Below, in pieces: positions 1 to 5,403 of a stretch of DNA of 5,403 nucleotides. Each line of letters opens with the position of its first letter. The first letter of the stretch is position 1. The position numbers were made by a program, and so were the translations under genes. The notes beneath the pieces were generated by a model. The model was not told the DNA's origin. It saw nothing but the letters and a program-made list of their open reading frames with translations, and searched no databases. The stretch is from Bacteroidota bacterium. Its GTDB lineage: Bacteria; Bacteroidota; Ignavibacteria; Ignavibacteriales; Melioribacteraceae. The DNA lies in contig JAMCSN010000188.1 in NCBI GenBank assembly GCA_023381535.1, positions 1-5,403 of the forward strand, given 5' to 3'.

Positions 1-29
1 AGGTCAGTGATGGGAGAGACTATCTTTTC
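1..29. repeat. Left arm of inverted repeat, flush with the window edge
   Basis: Bases 1-23 are the exact reverse complement of 241-263. Extending to 29 gives one mismatch, at base 24. The arm carries, on the plus strand, the ribosome-binding region and first six to seven codons of the HIT gene (ATG at 10, reading MGETIFS). It interrupts the minus-strand HIT reading frame. It may extend beyond base 1, which cannot be seen. Confidence 0.9.
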
Positions 30-254
30 CTTTTTTGCAATCGCATTTGCCGCGTCAATTAATTCGCCAAGCAGCTTTGCATGTTCAGAGCCGGATAATT
101 CTTTGACGCTAGGGATTTCAACTTTGGGAATTATGAGAATGTGTACCGGTGCCTGTGGATTGATATCCCGGAATGCAAGAACATGTTCGTTTTCGAAAAC
201 GATATCTGCGGGAATTTCTTTTCTTATGATCTTCGAAAAAATAGTCTCTCCCAT
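1..254 (-). CDS. HIT-family (histidine triad) nucleotide-binding protein, N-terminal part only
   Basis: HIT proteins are small nucleotide hydrolases or transferases of about 110-140 residues that act in the cytoplasm on AMP-linked compounds. The first ~75 residues read as a normal HINT-type N-terminus: MGETIFSKIIRKEIPA (1-16), then VFENEHVLAFRDINPQAPVH (19-38), then the strand ILIIPK (39-44) and a helix ending AIAKK near residue 75. The catalytic HxHxH triad belongs in the missing C-terminal half. The usual first zinc cysteine position (CIFC in many members) is TIFS here. The ATG at 254 overlaps the TGA of the upstream response regulator by one base (TGATG), and an AAAGG lies 6 bases upstream, so translational coupling is likely. 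From about residue 77 the reading (KIVSPITD) stops looking like HIT and comes from an inverted copy of the gene's own start region, so the true C-terminus is not represented. The family call is firm; the specific substrate is unknown. Confidence 0.85.
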   Translation of the reverse strand, partial: MGETIFSKIIRKEIPADIVFENEHVLAFRDINPQAPVHILIIPKVEIPSVKELSGSEHAKLLGELIDAANAIAKKEKIVSPITD

Positions 255-263
255 CACTGACCT
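235..263. repeat. Right arm of inverted repeat (native start region of HIT gene)
   Basis: This is the partner of bases 1-29. Here it sits in its natural place: the end of the response-regulator gene, the overlapping TGATG, and the first codons of the HIT gene on the minus strand. The spacer between the arms is about 205 bases. The arm is therefore probably the original and 1-29 the copy. Confidence 0.9.
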
Positions 264-1609
264 TTTTCAATTTCATATTTTTTTAATTTATTGTAAAGGT
301 GGCTTCGCTGAATTCCAAGAATCTCTGCAGTCTTACTGATGTTCCAGCTATTTGCGTTAAGTTGTTTAACGATGAATGCTTTTTCCGCTTTCTCCTTAAA
401 CTCCTGGAAACTGTTTGTAACGTTTAGGAAATCATCAACATTTGAGGAAGCGCTCTGAGAAAAGAGGCTGACTTCTTTTTCGGTTATTTCGTTTTTAGGA
501 GTCATGATAACTACACGTTCTACTACGTTTCGTAGCTCGCGGACATTACCTTTCCAAGGTTGCGACTGAAATGCTTTGATTGCGCCATCGGAATAAATTT
601 TTTGCTGGAATTTATTTTTGTCGCATATCTGTTTTGAAAAATGCTCTATAAGCAGAGGAATATCTTCCTTGCGTTCGCGGAGCGGTGGGATGTGAACAGG
701 AATGACATTCAACCGGTGATAAAGGTCTTCGCGGAAATTTCCTCTCTTGATTTCTTCCTGAAGGTCTTTATTGGTTGCCGAAATGATCCTAACATCAACT
801 TCGATTTTTGAATTCCCGCCGACGCGCTCAATTCTTCCTTCTTCTATAGCTCTTAAAACCTTTGCCTGGGCATGAATACTCATGTCACCGATCTCGTCTA
901 GAAAAAGATTTCCGGAATCGGCTTGTTCGAATTTACCAATGCGCTGTTTGACAGCGCCGGTAAACGATCCTTTCTCGTGACCAAATAATTCGGATTCAAT
1001 TAGCTCGTGAGGAATCGCAGCGCAGTTTACTTCCACAAGTTCTTTGGCTGCTCTGCTGCTTTGCCGGTGAATTTCCTGTGCAATCAATTCTTTGCCTGTT
1101 CCGTTTTCACCGGTTATGAGCACGCGTGCGTCAGTTGCAGCAACACGCGCGATGGTTTCCAAAATTGTTTTTATGACGGAACTGCTGCCGATTATTTTAT
1201 CAGAAGTAGAAAGTTCCTTCTTGAGCTTTTTGTTCTCTTTAACTAATGCTGATTGCGTTACGGCGTTACGGACGCTTATTAAAAGTTTATCGCGGTCGAT
1301 TGGTTTTTCCAAAAAATCGAACGCGCCAAGCTTTGTTGACTTAACGGCGTTCTCTACGCTCGCATGTGCGGAGATCATCACAACTTTCAACTCAATTTCT
1401 TTCTCACGTAACCAGTTTAGAATCTCAAATCCGTTTTTGCCCGGCATCTGAATATCGAGTAGGAGGGCATCATAATTTCCGTACTCTAACTTCTGAAGTC
1501 CTTTGTAAGAGTCTGTCGTGTAGTCAACTGAATAATCCTCATACTCAAGAATCATTTTGACGCTTTCGCAAATTTCACGTTCGTCGTCGATCACTAAAAT
1601 TGATTTCAT
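254..1609 (-). CDS. Sigma-54-dependent response regulator (NtrC/AtoC family)
   Basis: This is a cytoplasmic two-component transcription activator of 451 residues, normal and complete for the family. The receiver domain (about 1-120) has the acidic pocket D8/D9, phosphoacceptor D52 in LLLDIQMPG, S80 and K102 (FLEKP). A charged helical linker (about 121-137) leads to an AAA+ sigma-54 interaction domain (about 138-370). That domain has Walker A GENGTGKE (167-174), the sigma-54 contact loop as GSFTGA (214-219, the canonical motif being GAFTGA), Walker B LFLDE (235-239), candidate arginine fingers R293/R299 and sensor II GNVREL (354-359). A Fis-type helix-turn-helix closes the protein (about 405-445, ISKTAEILGIQRSHLYNKLK). 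By family rule it would be phosphorylated by a histidine kinase, bind upstream of a -24/-12 promoter and use ATP to open sigma-54 polymerase. The kinase and target promoters are not in the window. The start is ATG at 1609, overlapping the preceding stop by 4 bases (ATGA), with no clear Shine-Dalgarno, so coupling is likely. Its position suggests, but does not prove, that it senses a state related to the catabolic genes. Confidence 0.95.
   Translation of the reverse strand: MKSILVIDDEREICESVKMILEYEDYSVDYTTDSYKGLQKLEYGNYDALLLDIQMPGKNGFEILNWLREKEIELKVVMISAHASVENAVKSTKLGAFDFLEKPIDRDKLLISVRNAVTQSALVKENKKLKKELSTSDKIIGSSSVIKTILETIARVAATDARVLITGENGTGKELIAQEIHRQSSRAAKELVEVNCAAIPHELIESELFGHEKGSFTGAVKQRIGKFEQADSGNLFLDEIGDMSIHAQAKVLRAIEEGRIERVGGNSKIEVDVRIISATNKDLQEEIKRGNFREDLYHRLNVIPVHIPPLRERKEDIPLLIEHFSKQICDKNKFQQKIYSDGAIKAFQSQPWKGNVRELRNVVERVVIMTPKNEITEKEVSLFSQSASSNVDDFLNVTNSFQEFKEKAEKAFIVKQLNANSWNISKTAEILGIQRSHLYNKLKKYEIEKGQ
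261..265 (-). promoter_or_regulatory. Ribosome binding site of the HIT gene
   Basis: AAAGG on the minus strand ends 6 bases before the ATG at 254 and lies inside the last codons of the response regulator. It supports this start and coupled translation from the overlapping stop. The same motif and spacing precede the acyl-CoA dehydrogenase gene. Confidence 0.55.
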
Positions 1610-2283
1610 AACGGTGCCGGCATATATAATAATTGATAAACTAAAAAAGCATCGGACGGTTTTGCATTCGGATTTTTCTTTAGCATATCGGCATAAAATT
1701 CTCCGATATGATTTGCGATTAAATCTCTTATGTCGTACCCGCCTTGAATAAAAAATCCTTGTTCGAAATACTCCACAAAGATACCCAGAAATTCAGACAA
1801 ATTGAAAATGGTTACATCGTAATGAAGAAATGCGTTTGCAAAGAAGTGGGCGAGTTTATCTTTGTCACCGAAATCATCCGCCGGTGAATCCGGAAAAATT
1901 TTCTTCGGTGTGTTTTTTAATTTCTCTTTGAAAATAGAGTTAGGCGGCGACGGAAGCGGAATTGTTACAACGGTTCTGATTACAGGCAAGCGCATCAGTA
2001 TTTTATTGTAAGGAAGAAAAGTAAATGCGAGACAAAAAAAAGTTTCTGATCGATCCCCGTCGAAAAATTTCAATGCTGTTTCATAAATATGATCCGCCGT
2101 TTCAACGTCCCTATGTGTTGCCGCAAACTGTTTGTATTCATCGGAAGTCATGTAATGTGATATGTAAAACAAACCGCCGTAGAACGATTTGTCGTATTTC
2201 TGCTGGGCTAGTAACAAATTAGGAAAAGGGCTGAGCAAGATTATGAGCAAGAGCAAGACAAAAAACTTTTTGCAGTGCAGCAT
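1606..2283 (-). CDS. Secreted protein of unknown function with VanZ/DUF2279-like residue pattern
   Basis: I do not recognise a characterised family. The 225-residue product starts with a clear signal peptide: K5-K6, a leucine/isoleucine-rich core (8-25) and a likely cleavage after NLLLA (22-26) before QQ. There is no lipobox cysteine and no strong second membrane segment, so the mature ~199 residues are probably periplasmic or exported. The C-terminal half has DKLAHFFAN (142-150), then EYFEQ (171-175), then GGYDIRDLIANHIGEFYAD (181-199). The spacing and identity of D-K-x-x-H, a central Glu and D-x-x-AN-x-x-G recall the VanZ and DUF2279 families, which normally sit in membrane helices. The relation is inferred by eye. 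An ATG at 2325 would add 14 residues in front of the signal peptide and overlap the carboxylase gene. ATG at 2283 is preferred because it puts the signal peptide at the N-terminus, 4 bases after that gene's stop. No Shine-Dalgarno is visible. The end overlaps the response-regulator start by 4 bases. Confidence 0.75.
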   Translation of the reverse strand: MLHCKKFFVLLLLIILLSPFPNLLLAQQKYDKSFYGGLFYISHYMTSDEYKQFAATHRDVETADHIYETALKFFDGDRSETFFCLAFTFLPYNKILMRLPVIRTVVTIPLPSPPNSIFKEKLKNTPKKIFPDSPADDFGDKDKLAHFFANAFLHYDVTIFNLSEFLGIFVEYFEQGFFIQGGYDIRDLIANHIGEFYADMLKKNPNAKPSDAFLVYQLLYMPAPL

Positions 2284-2287
2284 TTTG

Positions 2288-3943
2288 TTATGTCTGAATA
2301 ACGCCGGTGCTGAAACGGGGAACAATCGGATTATTATTTGCGTATTCTATTGAATGTGAGATGTATTCGCGCGTTAGTGCCGGATCGATGATTTCGTCAA
2401 CCCATAAACGAGCTGCGGCATAAAGCGGAGTGCTTTTTTCTTCGTACGATTGAAGAATTTCATTCAGCAGTTTTTCTTTTTGCTCTTTTGTGAATTCCTT
2501 TCCGGTTTTTTCCATTTGTTTCAATCGAATGTCGAGCAAAACTGAGCTTGCCTGAGCTCCGCCCATAACGGAAATCTTTGCGCTCGGATACGCGTAAATA
2601 AATCTCGGATCATAAGCTTTGCCGCACATAGCGTAATTGCCGGCGCCGAAACTATTGCCGACAATAATTGTAATTTTTGGGACAACAGAATTTGCGACAG
2701 CGTTCACCATCTTTGCGCCGTCTTTAATTATCCCGCCATGTTCGGCTTTGCTGCCAACCATAAATCCGGTAACATCTTGCAAAAATACTAACGGAATTTT
2801 TTTCTGATTGCAGTTCATGATGAAACGCGTAGCTTTGTCGGCGCTATCGGAATAAATTACTCCGCCGATCTGCATTTCGCCTTTTTCTGTTTTTACAATG
2901 CTGCGTTGATTCGCTACGATTCCAACTGCCCATCCGTCAATTCGCGCATAAGCTGTAATCAAAGTTTTTCCGTAGCCGGCTTTGTATTCATCAATCTCCG
3001 AATCATCAACAATTCGAGAAAGAAGTTCATAAGTATCGTACGGTTTAAAAGTGTCCTCCGGAATCAATCCGTAAATTTCTTTCGGATCGAACTTCGGCGG
3101 AAGCGATTGAATCCTATTGAAACCGGCGGTTTCAGTATCTCCAAATTTCGTCACCAAGTTTCTGATTTGAAGAATCGCTTCTTCATCGTTCTTCATAACA
3201 TAATCGGTAACACCTGAAATGTTGGATTGAACACGCGCGCCTCCGAGTGTTTCATTATCAATTTCTTCTCCGATCGCGGCTTTAACAAGATGCGCACCGG
3301 CTAAAAAAACTGATCCTTCGCCTTCAACTATTAACGCTTCGTCGCTCATGATCGGCAAGTACGCGCCGCCTGCAACGCACGGACCCATGATAGCGGATAT
3401 TTGCGGGATTCCCATCGCAGACATTACAGCATTGTTGCGGAAAATTCTTCCGAAATGTTCTTTGTCAGGAAAAATATCTTCTTGAAGAGGGAGGAAGACG
3501 CCCGCGCTGTCAACTAAATAAATTATAGGCAACCGGTTTTCGATTGCAATTTCTTGTGCGCGAAGATTTTTTTTAGCTGTGATGGGAAACCAAGCCCCGG
3601 CTTTTACAGTAGCATCGTTAGCAACAATTATAAAATTTTTTCCGCCGATTTTTCCAACACCGTAAATTGTTCCGCTGCTCGGCGCTCCGCCGTACTCTTT
3701 ATACATATCATGCGCGGCAAAAGTATTTATCTCAAAAAATGATGAACCGGAATCAATCAATTTTTCGATTCGTTCACGTGCGGTGAGTTTTCCTTTCTCA
3801 TGTTGTTTTTCGATAGAACTTTTCCCACCGCCGAGTTTGATCGCATCACGAACCGCGCTGATCTTTCTAATTAGATTTTTGTGAAAATCTTCTCTTCGAA
3901 GAAATTGTTCGTTCGATTTAACCGGTGTTCCGATAGTTGCCAT
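2288..3943 (-). CDS. Acyl-CoA carboxylase beta (carboxyltransferase) subunit, methylcrotonoyl-CoA carboxylase type
   Basis: This subunit transfers CO2 from carboxy-biotin to an acyl-CoA in a cytoplasmic complex with a biotin carboxylase/biotin carrier alpha subunit. Its 551 residues match the MCC-beta length. The N-terminal carboxyltransferase half (about 50-290) has KLTARERIEKLID (52-64), IVANDATVKAGAWFPIT (106-122), RAQEIA (128-133), LVDSAGVFLP (143-152), the oxyanion-type AGGAY (191-195) and FLAGAHLVKAAIGEE (213-227). The C-terminal half (about 300-540) has LQDVTGFMVG (388-397), GNSFGAGNYAMCGKAYDPRF (429-448) and ISVMGGAQASSVL (457-469). The PRF and ISVMGG-x-QA segments are those of methylcrotonoyl/geranyl-CoA carboxylases rather than propionyl-CoA carboxylases, pointing to leucine or isoprenoid breakdown, though substrate cannot be fixed by eye. 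The alpha subunit is not in the window. ATG at 3943 is 12 bases after the dehydrogenase stop, behind an A-rich leader without Shine-Dalgarno. Confidence 0.93.
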   Translation of the reverse strand: MATIGTPVKSNEQFLRREDFHKNLIRKISAVRDAIKLGGGKSSIEKQHEKGKLTARERIEKLIDSGSSFFEINTFAAHDMYKEYGGAPSSGTIYGVGKIGGKNFIIVANDATVKAGAWFPITAKKNLRAQEIAIENRLPIIYLVDSAGVFLPLQEDIFPDKEHFGRIFRNNAVMSAMGIPQISAIMGPCVAGGAYLPIMSDEALIVEGEGSVFLAGAHLVKAAIGEEIDNETLGGARVQSNISGVTDYVMKNDEEAILQIRNLVTKFGDTETAGFNRIQSLPPKFDPKEIYGLIPEDTFKPYDTYELLSRIVDDSEIDEYKAGYGKTLITAYARIDGWAVGIVANQRSIVKTEKGEMQIGGVIYSDSADKATRFIMNCNQKKIPLVFLQDVTGFMVGSKAEHGGIIKDGAKMVNAVANSVVPKITIIVGNSFGAGNYAMCGKAYDPRFIYAYPSAKISVMGGAQASSVLLDIRLKQMEKTGKEFTKEQKEKLLNEILQSYEEKSTPLYAAARLWVDEIIDPALTREYISHSIEYANNNPIVPRFSTGVIQT

Positions 3944-3955
3944 GTAATTTTTTGT

Positions 3956-5125
3956 TTAGTCTTGTAATAGAGTACGTGCGATAACAATTCGCTGAACTTC
4001 GGAAGTTCCTTCTCCGATAGTAAGCAATTTTACGTCGCGGTAAAATTTTTCAACCGGATAATCTTTAGTGAATCCGTAACCGCCGAGAATTTGAACGGCT
4101 TCGTTGGCAGCTTTCGTTGCTATTTCGCTTGCAAACAATTTCGCTTTTGATGCGATGTCTAAAATATTTTTCCCTTCGTCTTTAAGTCGCGCAGCTTTGA
4201 ATGTCATTATCCGCGCTGCCTCAATATCTGTAGCGATATCCGCCAACTTAAATTGTGTTGCTTGAAATTCAGAAAGAGCTTTGCCGAATTGCTTTCGTTC
4301 TTTAGAGTAGGCGAGAGCAGATTCTAGACATCCTTGAGCTAGTCCTACGCTTAACGACGCAATAGATATTCTTCCGCCTTCAAGAATTTTCATTGCTTGA
4401 GTGAAACCTTCTCCTTCATTGCCTATCAAATTTTCAGCCGGAACTTTGCAGTTATCGAATGCAAGTTGAGTTGTTTCGCTCGCTCGCATTCCCAATTTAT
4501 TTTCTTTTTTCCCTACCAGAAATCCTTTCGTTCCTTTTTCTACAATGAAAGCGGATATTCCTTTTTTGCCTTTTGATTTATCCGTGATAGCCATAACCAC
4601 AGCTGTTTTGCCGACACCGCCGTGTGTGATAAAGTTTTTTGTCCCGTTAAGAATATAATAATTGCCTTCTTTAACTGCGATCGTTTGCATTCCGGCAGCA
4701 TCACTTCCTGATCCGGGTTCGGTTAAAGCCCATGCGCCGATTTTTCTTCCGCCGGCAAGATCGGGTAAATATTTTTTCTTAAGCTCATCGTTTGCAAACA
4801 TGTTGATGTGATTGACGCACAATCCATTGTGAGCTGCAACGGAAAGAGAAATGGAAGGATCGATCCTCGCAAGTTCCTCTACAATGAGAGCATACTCGAC
4901 GTATCCAAGTTGCGAGCCGCCGAATTCTTCGGGCACAAGAATTCCAAGAAATCCCAATTCGCCAAGCTGCTGCATAATATCCATTGGAAATTTTTGCGCT
5001 TCGTCAAATTCCATCACGCGCGGCTTGATTTGCTTCTCGGCAAATTCTCTAATCGTGTTCTTAATGGCTATCTGGTTCTCGTCAAAATCTAAAAGAAAAT
5101 TAGTTTCGTTTTTAGTCTCTATCAT
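3956..5125 (-). CDS. Acyl-CoA dehydrogenase, short/branched-chain type
   Basis: A flavoenzyme of 389 residues, full length for the family, that makes the 2,3-double bond in acyl-CoA and passes electrons to electron-transfer flavoprotein. The N-terminal helical domain spans about 15-125. The beta domain carries the FAD/substrate signature ALTEPGSGSD (133-142) and ILNGTKNFITHGG (158-170). The C-terminal helical domain has RKQFG (277-281), ILGGYGFTKDYPVEKFYRD (346-364) and TIGEGTSEVQR (369-379). E372 in GEGTSEVQR is at the position of the catalytic base of short-, medium- and 2-methyl-branched-chain enzymes. Isovaleryl-CoA dehydrogenases instead carry Gly/Ala-type residues there and a Glu about 120 residues earlier; the matching site here appears to be glycine (LEGGRIS, 248-254). 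It is therefore more likely a butyryl/isobutyryl/2-methylbutyryl-type enzyme than a classical IVD. It starts 12 bases after the MeaB-like stop and ends 12 bases before the carboxylase start. Confidence 0.95.
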   Translation of the reverse strand: MIETKNETNFLLDFDENQIAIKNTIREFAEKQIKPRVMEFDEAQKFPMDIMQQLGELGFLGILVPEEFGGSQLGYVEYALIVEELARIDPSISLSVAAHNGLCVNHINMFANDELKKKYLPDLAGGRKIGAWALTEPGSGSDAAGMQTIAVKEGNYYILNGTKNFITHGGVGKTAVVMAITDKSKGKKGISAFIVEKGTKGFLVGKKENKLGMRASETTQLAFDNCKVPAENLIGNEGEGFTQAMKILEGGRISIASLSVGLAQGCLESALAYSKERKQFGKALSEFQATQFKLADIATDIEAARIMTFKAARLKDEGKNILDIASKAKLFASEIATKAANEAVQILGGYGFTKDYPVEKFYRDVKLLTIGEGTSEVQRIVIARTLLQD

Positions 5126-5131
5126 GACAAG

Positions 5132-5136
5132 CCTTT
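5132..5136 (-). promoter_or_regulatory. Ribosome binding site of the acyl-CoA dehydrogenase gene
   Basis: AAAGG on the minus strand sits 6 bases before the ATG at 5125, in the 12-base gap after the upstream TAA. It supports this start over the later in-frame methionines, as does the full N-terminal helix that follows. Confidence 0.5.
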
Positions 5137-5137
5137 T

Positions 5138-5403
5138 TTATTTGATTGTTGATTTGAAATCATTAAAAAGTGTTTCCGCAATCTCATAAGGAGAAGTTTC
5201 TCCTTCAACGACTTTTGCCAGCGATGCATCCAAACTTTCTGCACGATGTTCTCGCCATAGTTCGTTTTTCATTAGATGCTCAACAATTTCTTTTATTCGA
5301 ACCTTGTAATGTTCTTCACGCTTGGTTTTCAGAAATCCGTTCGCTTCCAAATAATTTTTATGTTTTGCAATTTCTTCAGCGATCTCGCGCGTACCGGTAT
5401 TTT
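5138..5403 (-). CDS. meaB: MeaB/ArgK-type GTPase (methylmalonyl-CoA mutase chaperone), C-terminal part
   Basis: Only the last 87 residues are visible; the reading frame is open to the window edge, so the start and the GTP-binding domain lie outside. The visible part begins NTGTREIAEEIAKHKNYLEA, which fits the end of the MeaB G domain (TGxG followed by a helix ending in I-x-x-H). It continues into a charged helical tail with NGFLKTKREEHYKVRIKEI and ends with VVEGETSPYEIAETLFNDF. This follows the family pattern of an Arg/Lys-rich helix, then G-x-x-SPY-x-x-A near the C-terminus, the region used for dimerisation. MeaB proteins use GTP hydrolysis to gate cobalamin loading and protect methylmalonyl-CoA mutase, in propionyl-CoA metabolism. 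Being directly upstream of an acyl-CoA dehydrogenase and a carboxylase subunit fits that role. The call rests on a short C-terminal piece, and the catalytic G motifs cannot be checked. A TTG at 5350 is an internal codon, not the start. Confidence 0.75.
   Translation of the reverse strand, partial: NTGTREIAEEIAKHKNYLEANGFLKTKREEHYKVRIKEIVEHLMKNELWREHRAESLDASLAKVVEGETSPYEIAETLFNDFKSTIK

Noticed and set aside
7..339. Plus-strand open reading frame of 110 codons starting MMGETIFS
   Set aside because: It begins with the inverted copy of the HIT start and then runs antisense through the HIT gene and the regulator's end. After the first seven residues the sequence has no protein-family character, so it is a by-product of the inverted repeat.
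1092..1451. Plus-strand open reading frame of 119 codons opposite the response regulator
   Set aside because: It lies wholly antisense to a strongly supported NtrC-family gene, has low-complexity Ser/Phe-rich composition and no recognisable domain.
2284..2325. Alternative upstream ATG (2325) for the secreted protein
   Set aside because: It would place 14 extra residues before a textbook signal peptide and overlap the carboxylase coding end. ATG at 2283 gives an N-terminal signal peptide and close spacing to the previous stop.
4105..4121. Sigma-54-like -24/-12 promoter on the plus strand (TGGCAG ... TTGCT)
   Set aside because: The spacing between the GG and GC elements is one base too long for a functional -24/-12 promoter, it lies inside the dehydrogenase gene, and it points away from all genes seen.
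4851..5189. Plus-strand open reading frame of 112 codons opposite the acyl-CoA dehydrogenase and MeaB-like genes
   Set aside because: It is antisense to two well-supported genes and crosses their junction, with no domain or start signal.
5391..5400. Short palindromic stretch (TACCGGTA) near the right edge, considered as a second edge artefact
   Set aside because: It is only 8 bases, lies in an open MeaB-like reading frame with sensible family residues, and has no inverted partner that I can see nearby.

Overview
The window holds one tightly packed block of six protein genes, all on the minus strand. The genes overlap or are separated by 4 to 12 bases, so there is no room for an internal promoter or terminator of ordinary size. 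Reading 5'->3' on the minus strand (from 5403 down to 1), the order is: the C-terminal part of a MeaB/ArgK-type GTPase (5138-5403, start outside the window), an acyl-CoA dehydrogenase (3956-5125), the carboxyltransferase (beta) subunit of a biotin-dependent acyl-CoA carboxylase of methylcrotonoyl-CoA carboxylase type (2288-3943), a secreted protein of unknown function (1606-2283), a sigma-54-dependent NtrC-family response regulator (254-1609), and the N-terminal part of a HIT-family protein (254 down to about 24-30). No tRNA, rRNA, CRISPR array, insertion sequence or riboswitch is visible.

The first three genes make metabolic sense together. An acyl-CoA dehydrogenase and an MCC-type carboxylase subunit suggest branched-chain amino acid or related acyl-CoA breakdown. 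MeaB proteins guard and load B12-dependent methylmalonyl-CoA mutase, which takes the propionyl-CoA formed by such pathways to succinyl-CoA. The carboxylase alpha (biotin) subunit and the mutase are not in the window. The last three genes (secreted protein, enhancer-binding regulator, HIT protein) are joined to the metabolic genes by overlaps or a 4-base gap and are probably co-transcribed. A functional link is only inferred.

Base composition is moderately AT-rich, and several starts have no Shine-Dalgarno sequence but an A-rich or neutral leader. Together with the protein styles this fits a member of the Bacteroidota/Chlorobi/Ignavibacteria group, but that is a weak, impression-based assignment.

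The oddest feature is at the very left edge. Bases 1-23 are a perfect reverse complement of bases 241-263 (28 of 29 if extended to 1-29 / 235-263). The repeat copies the start region of the HIT gene back in inverted orientation and cuts that gene off after about 75 residues. Lying flush with the sequence end, it looks most like a fold-back chimera or assembly-edge artefact, though a true inversion cannot be excluded. Apart from that and the uncharacterised secreted protein with a VanZ/DUF2279-like residue pattern, this is an ordinary metabolic region, and I see no convincing new biological system.
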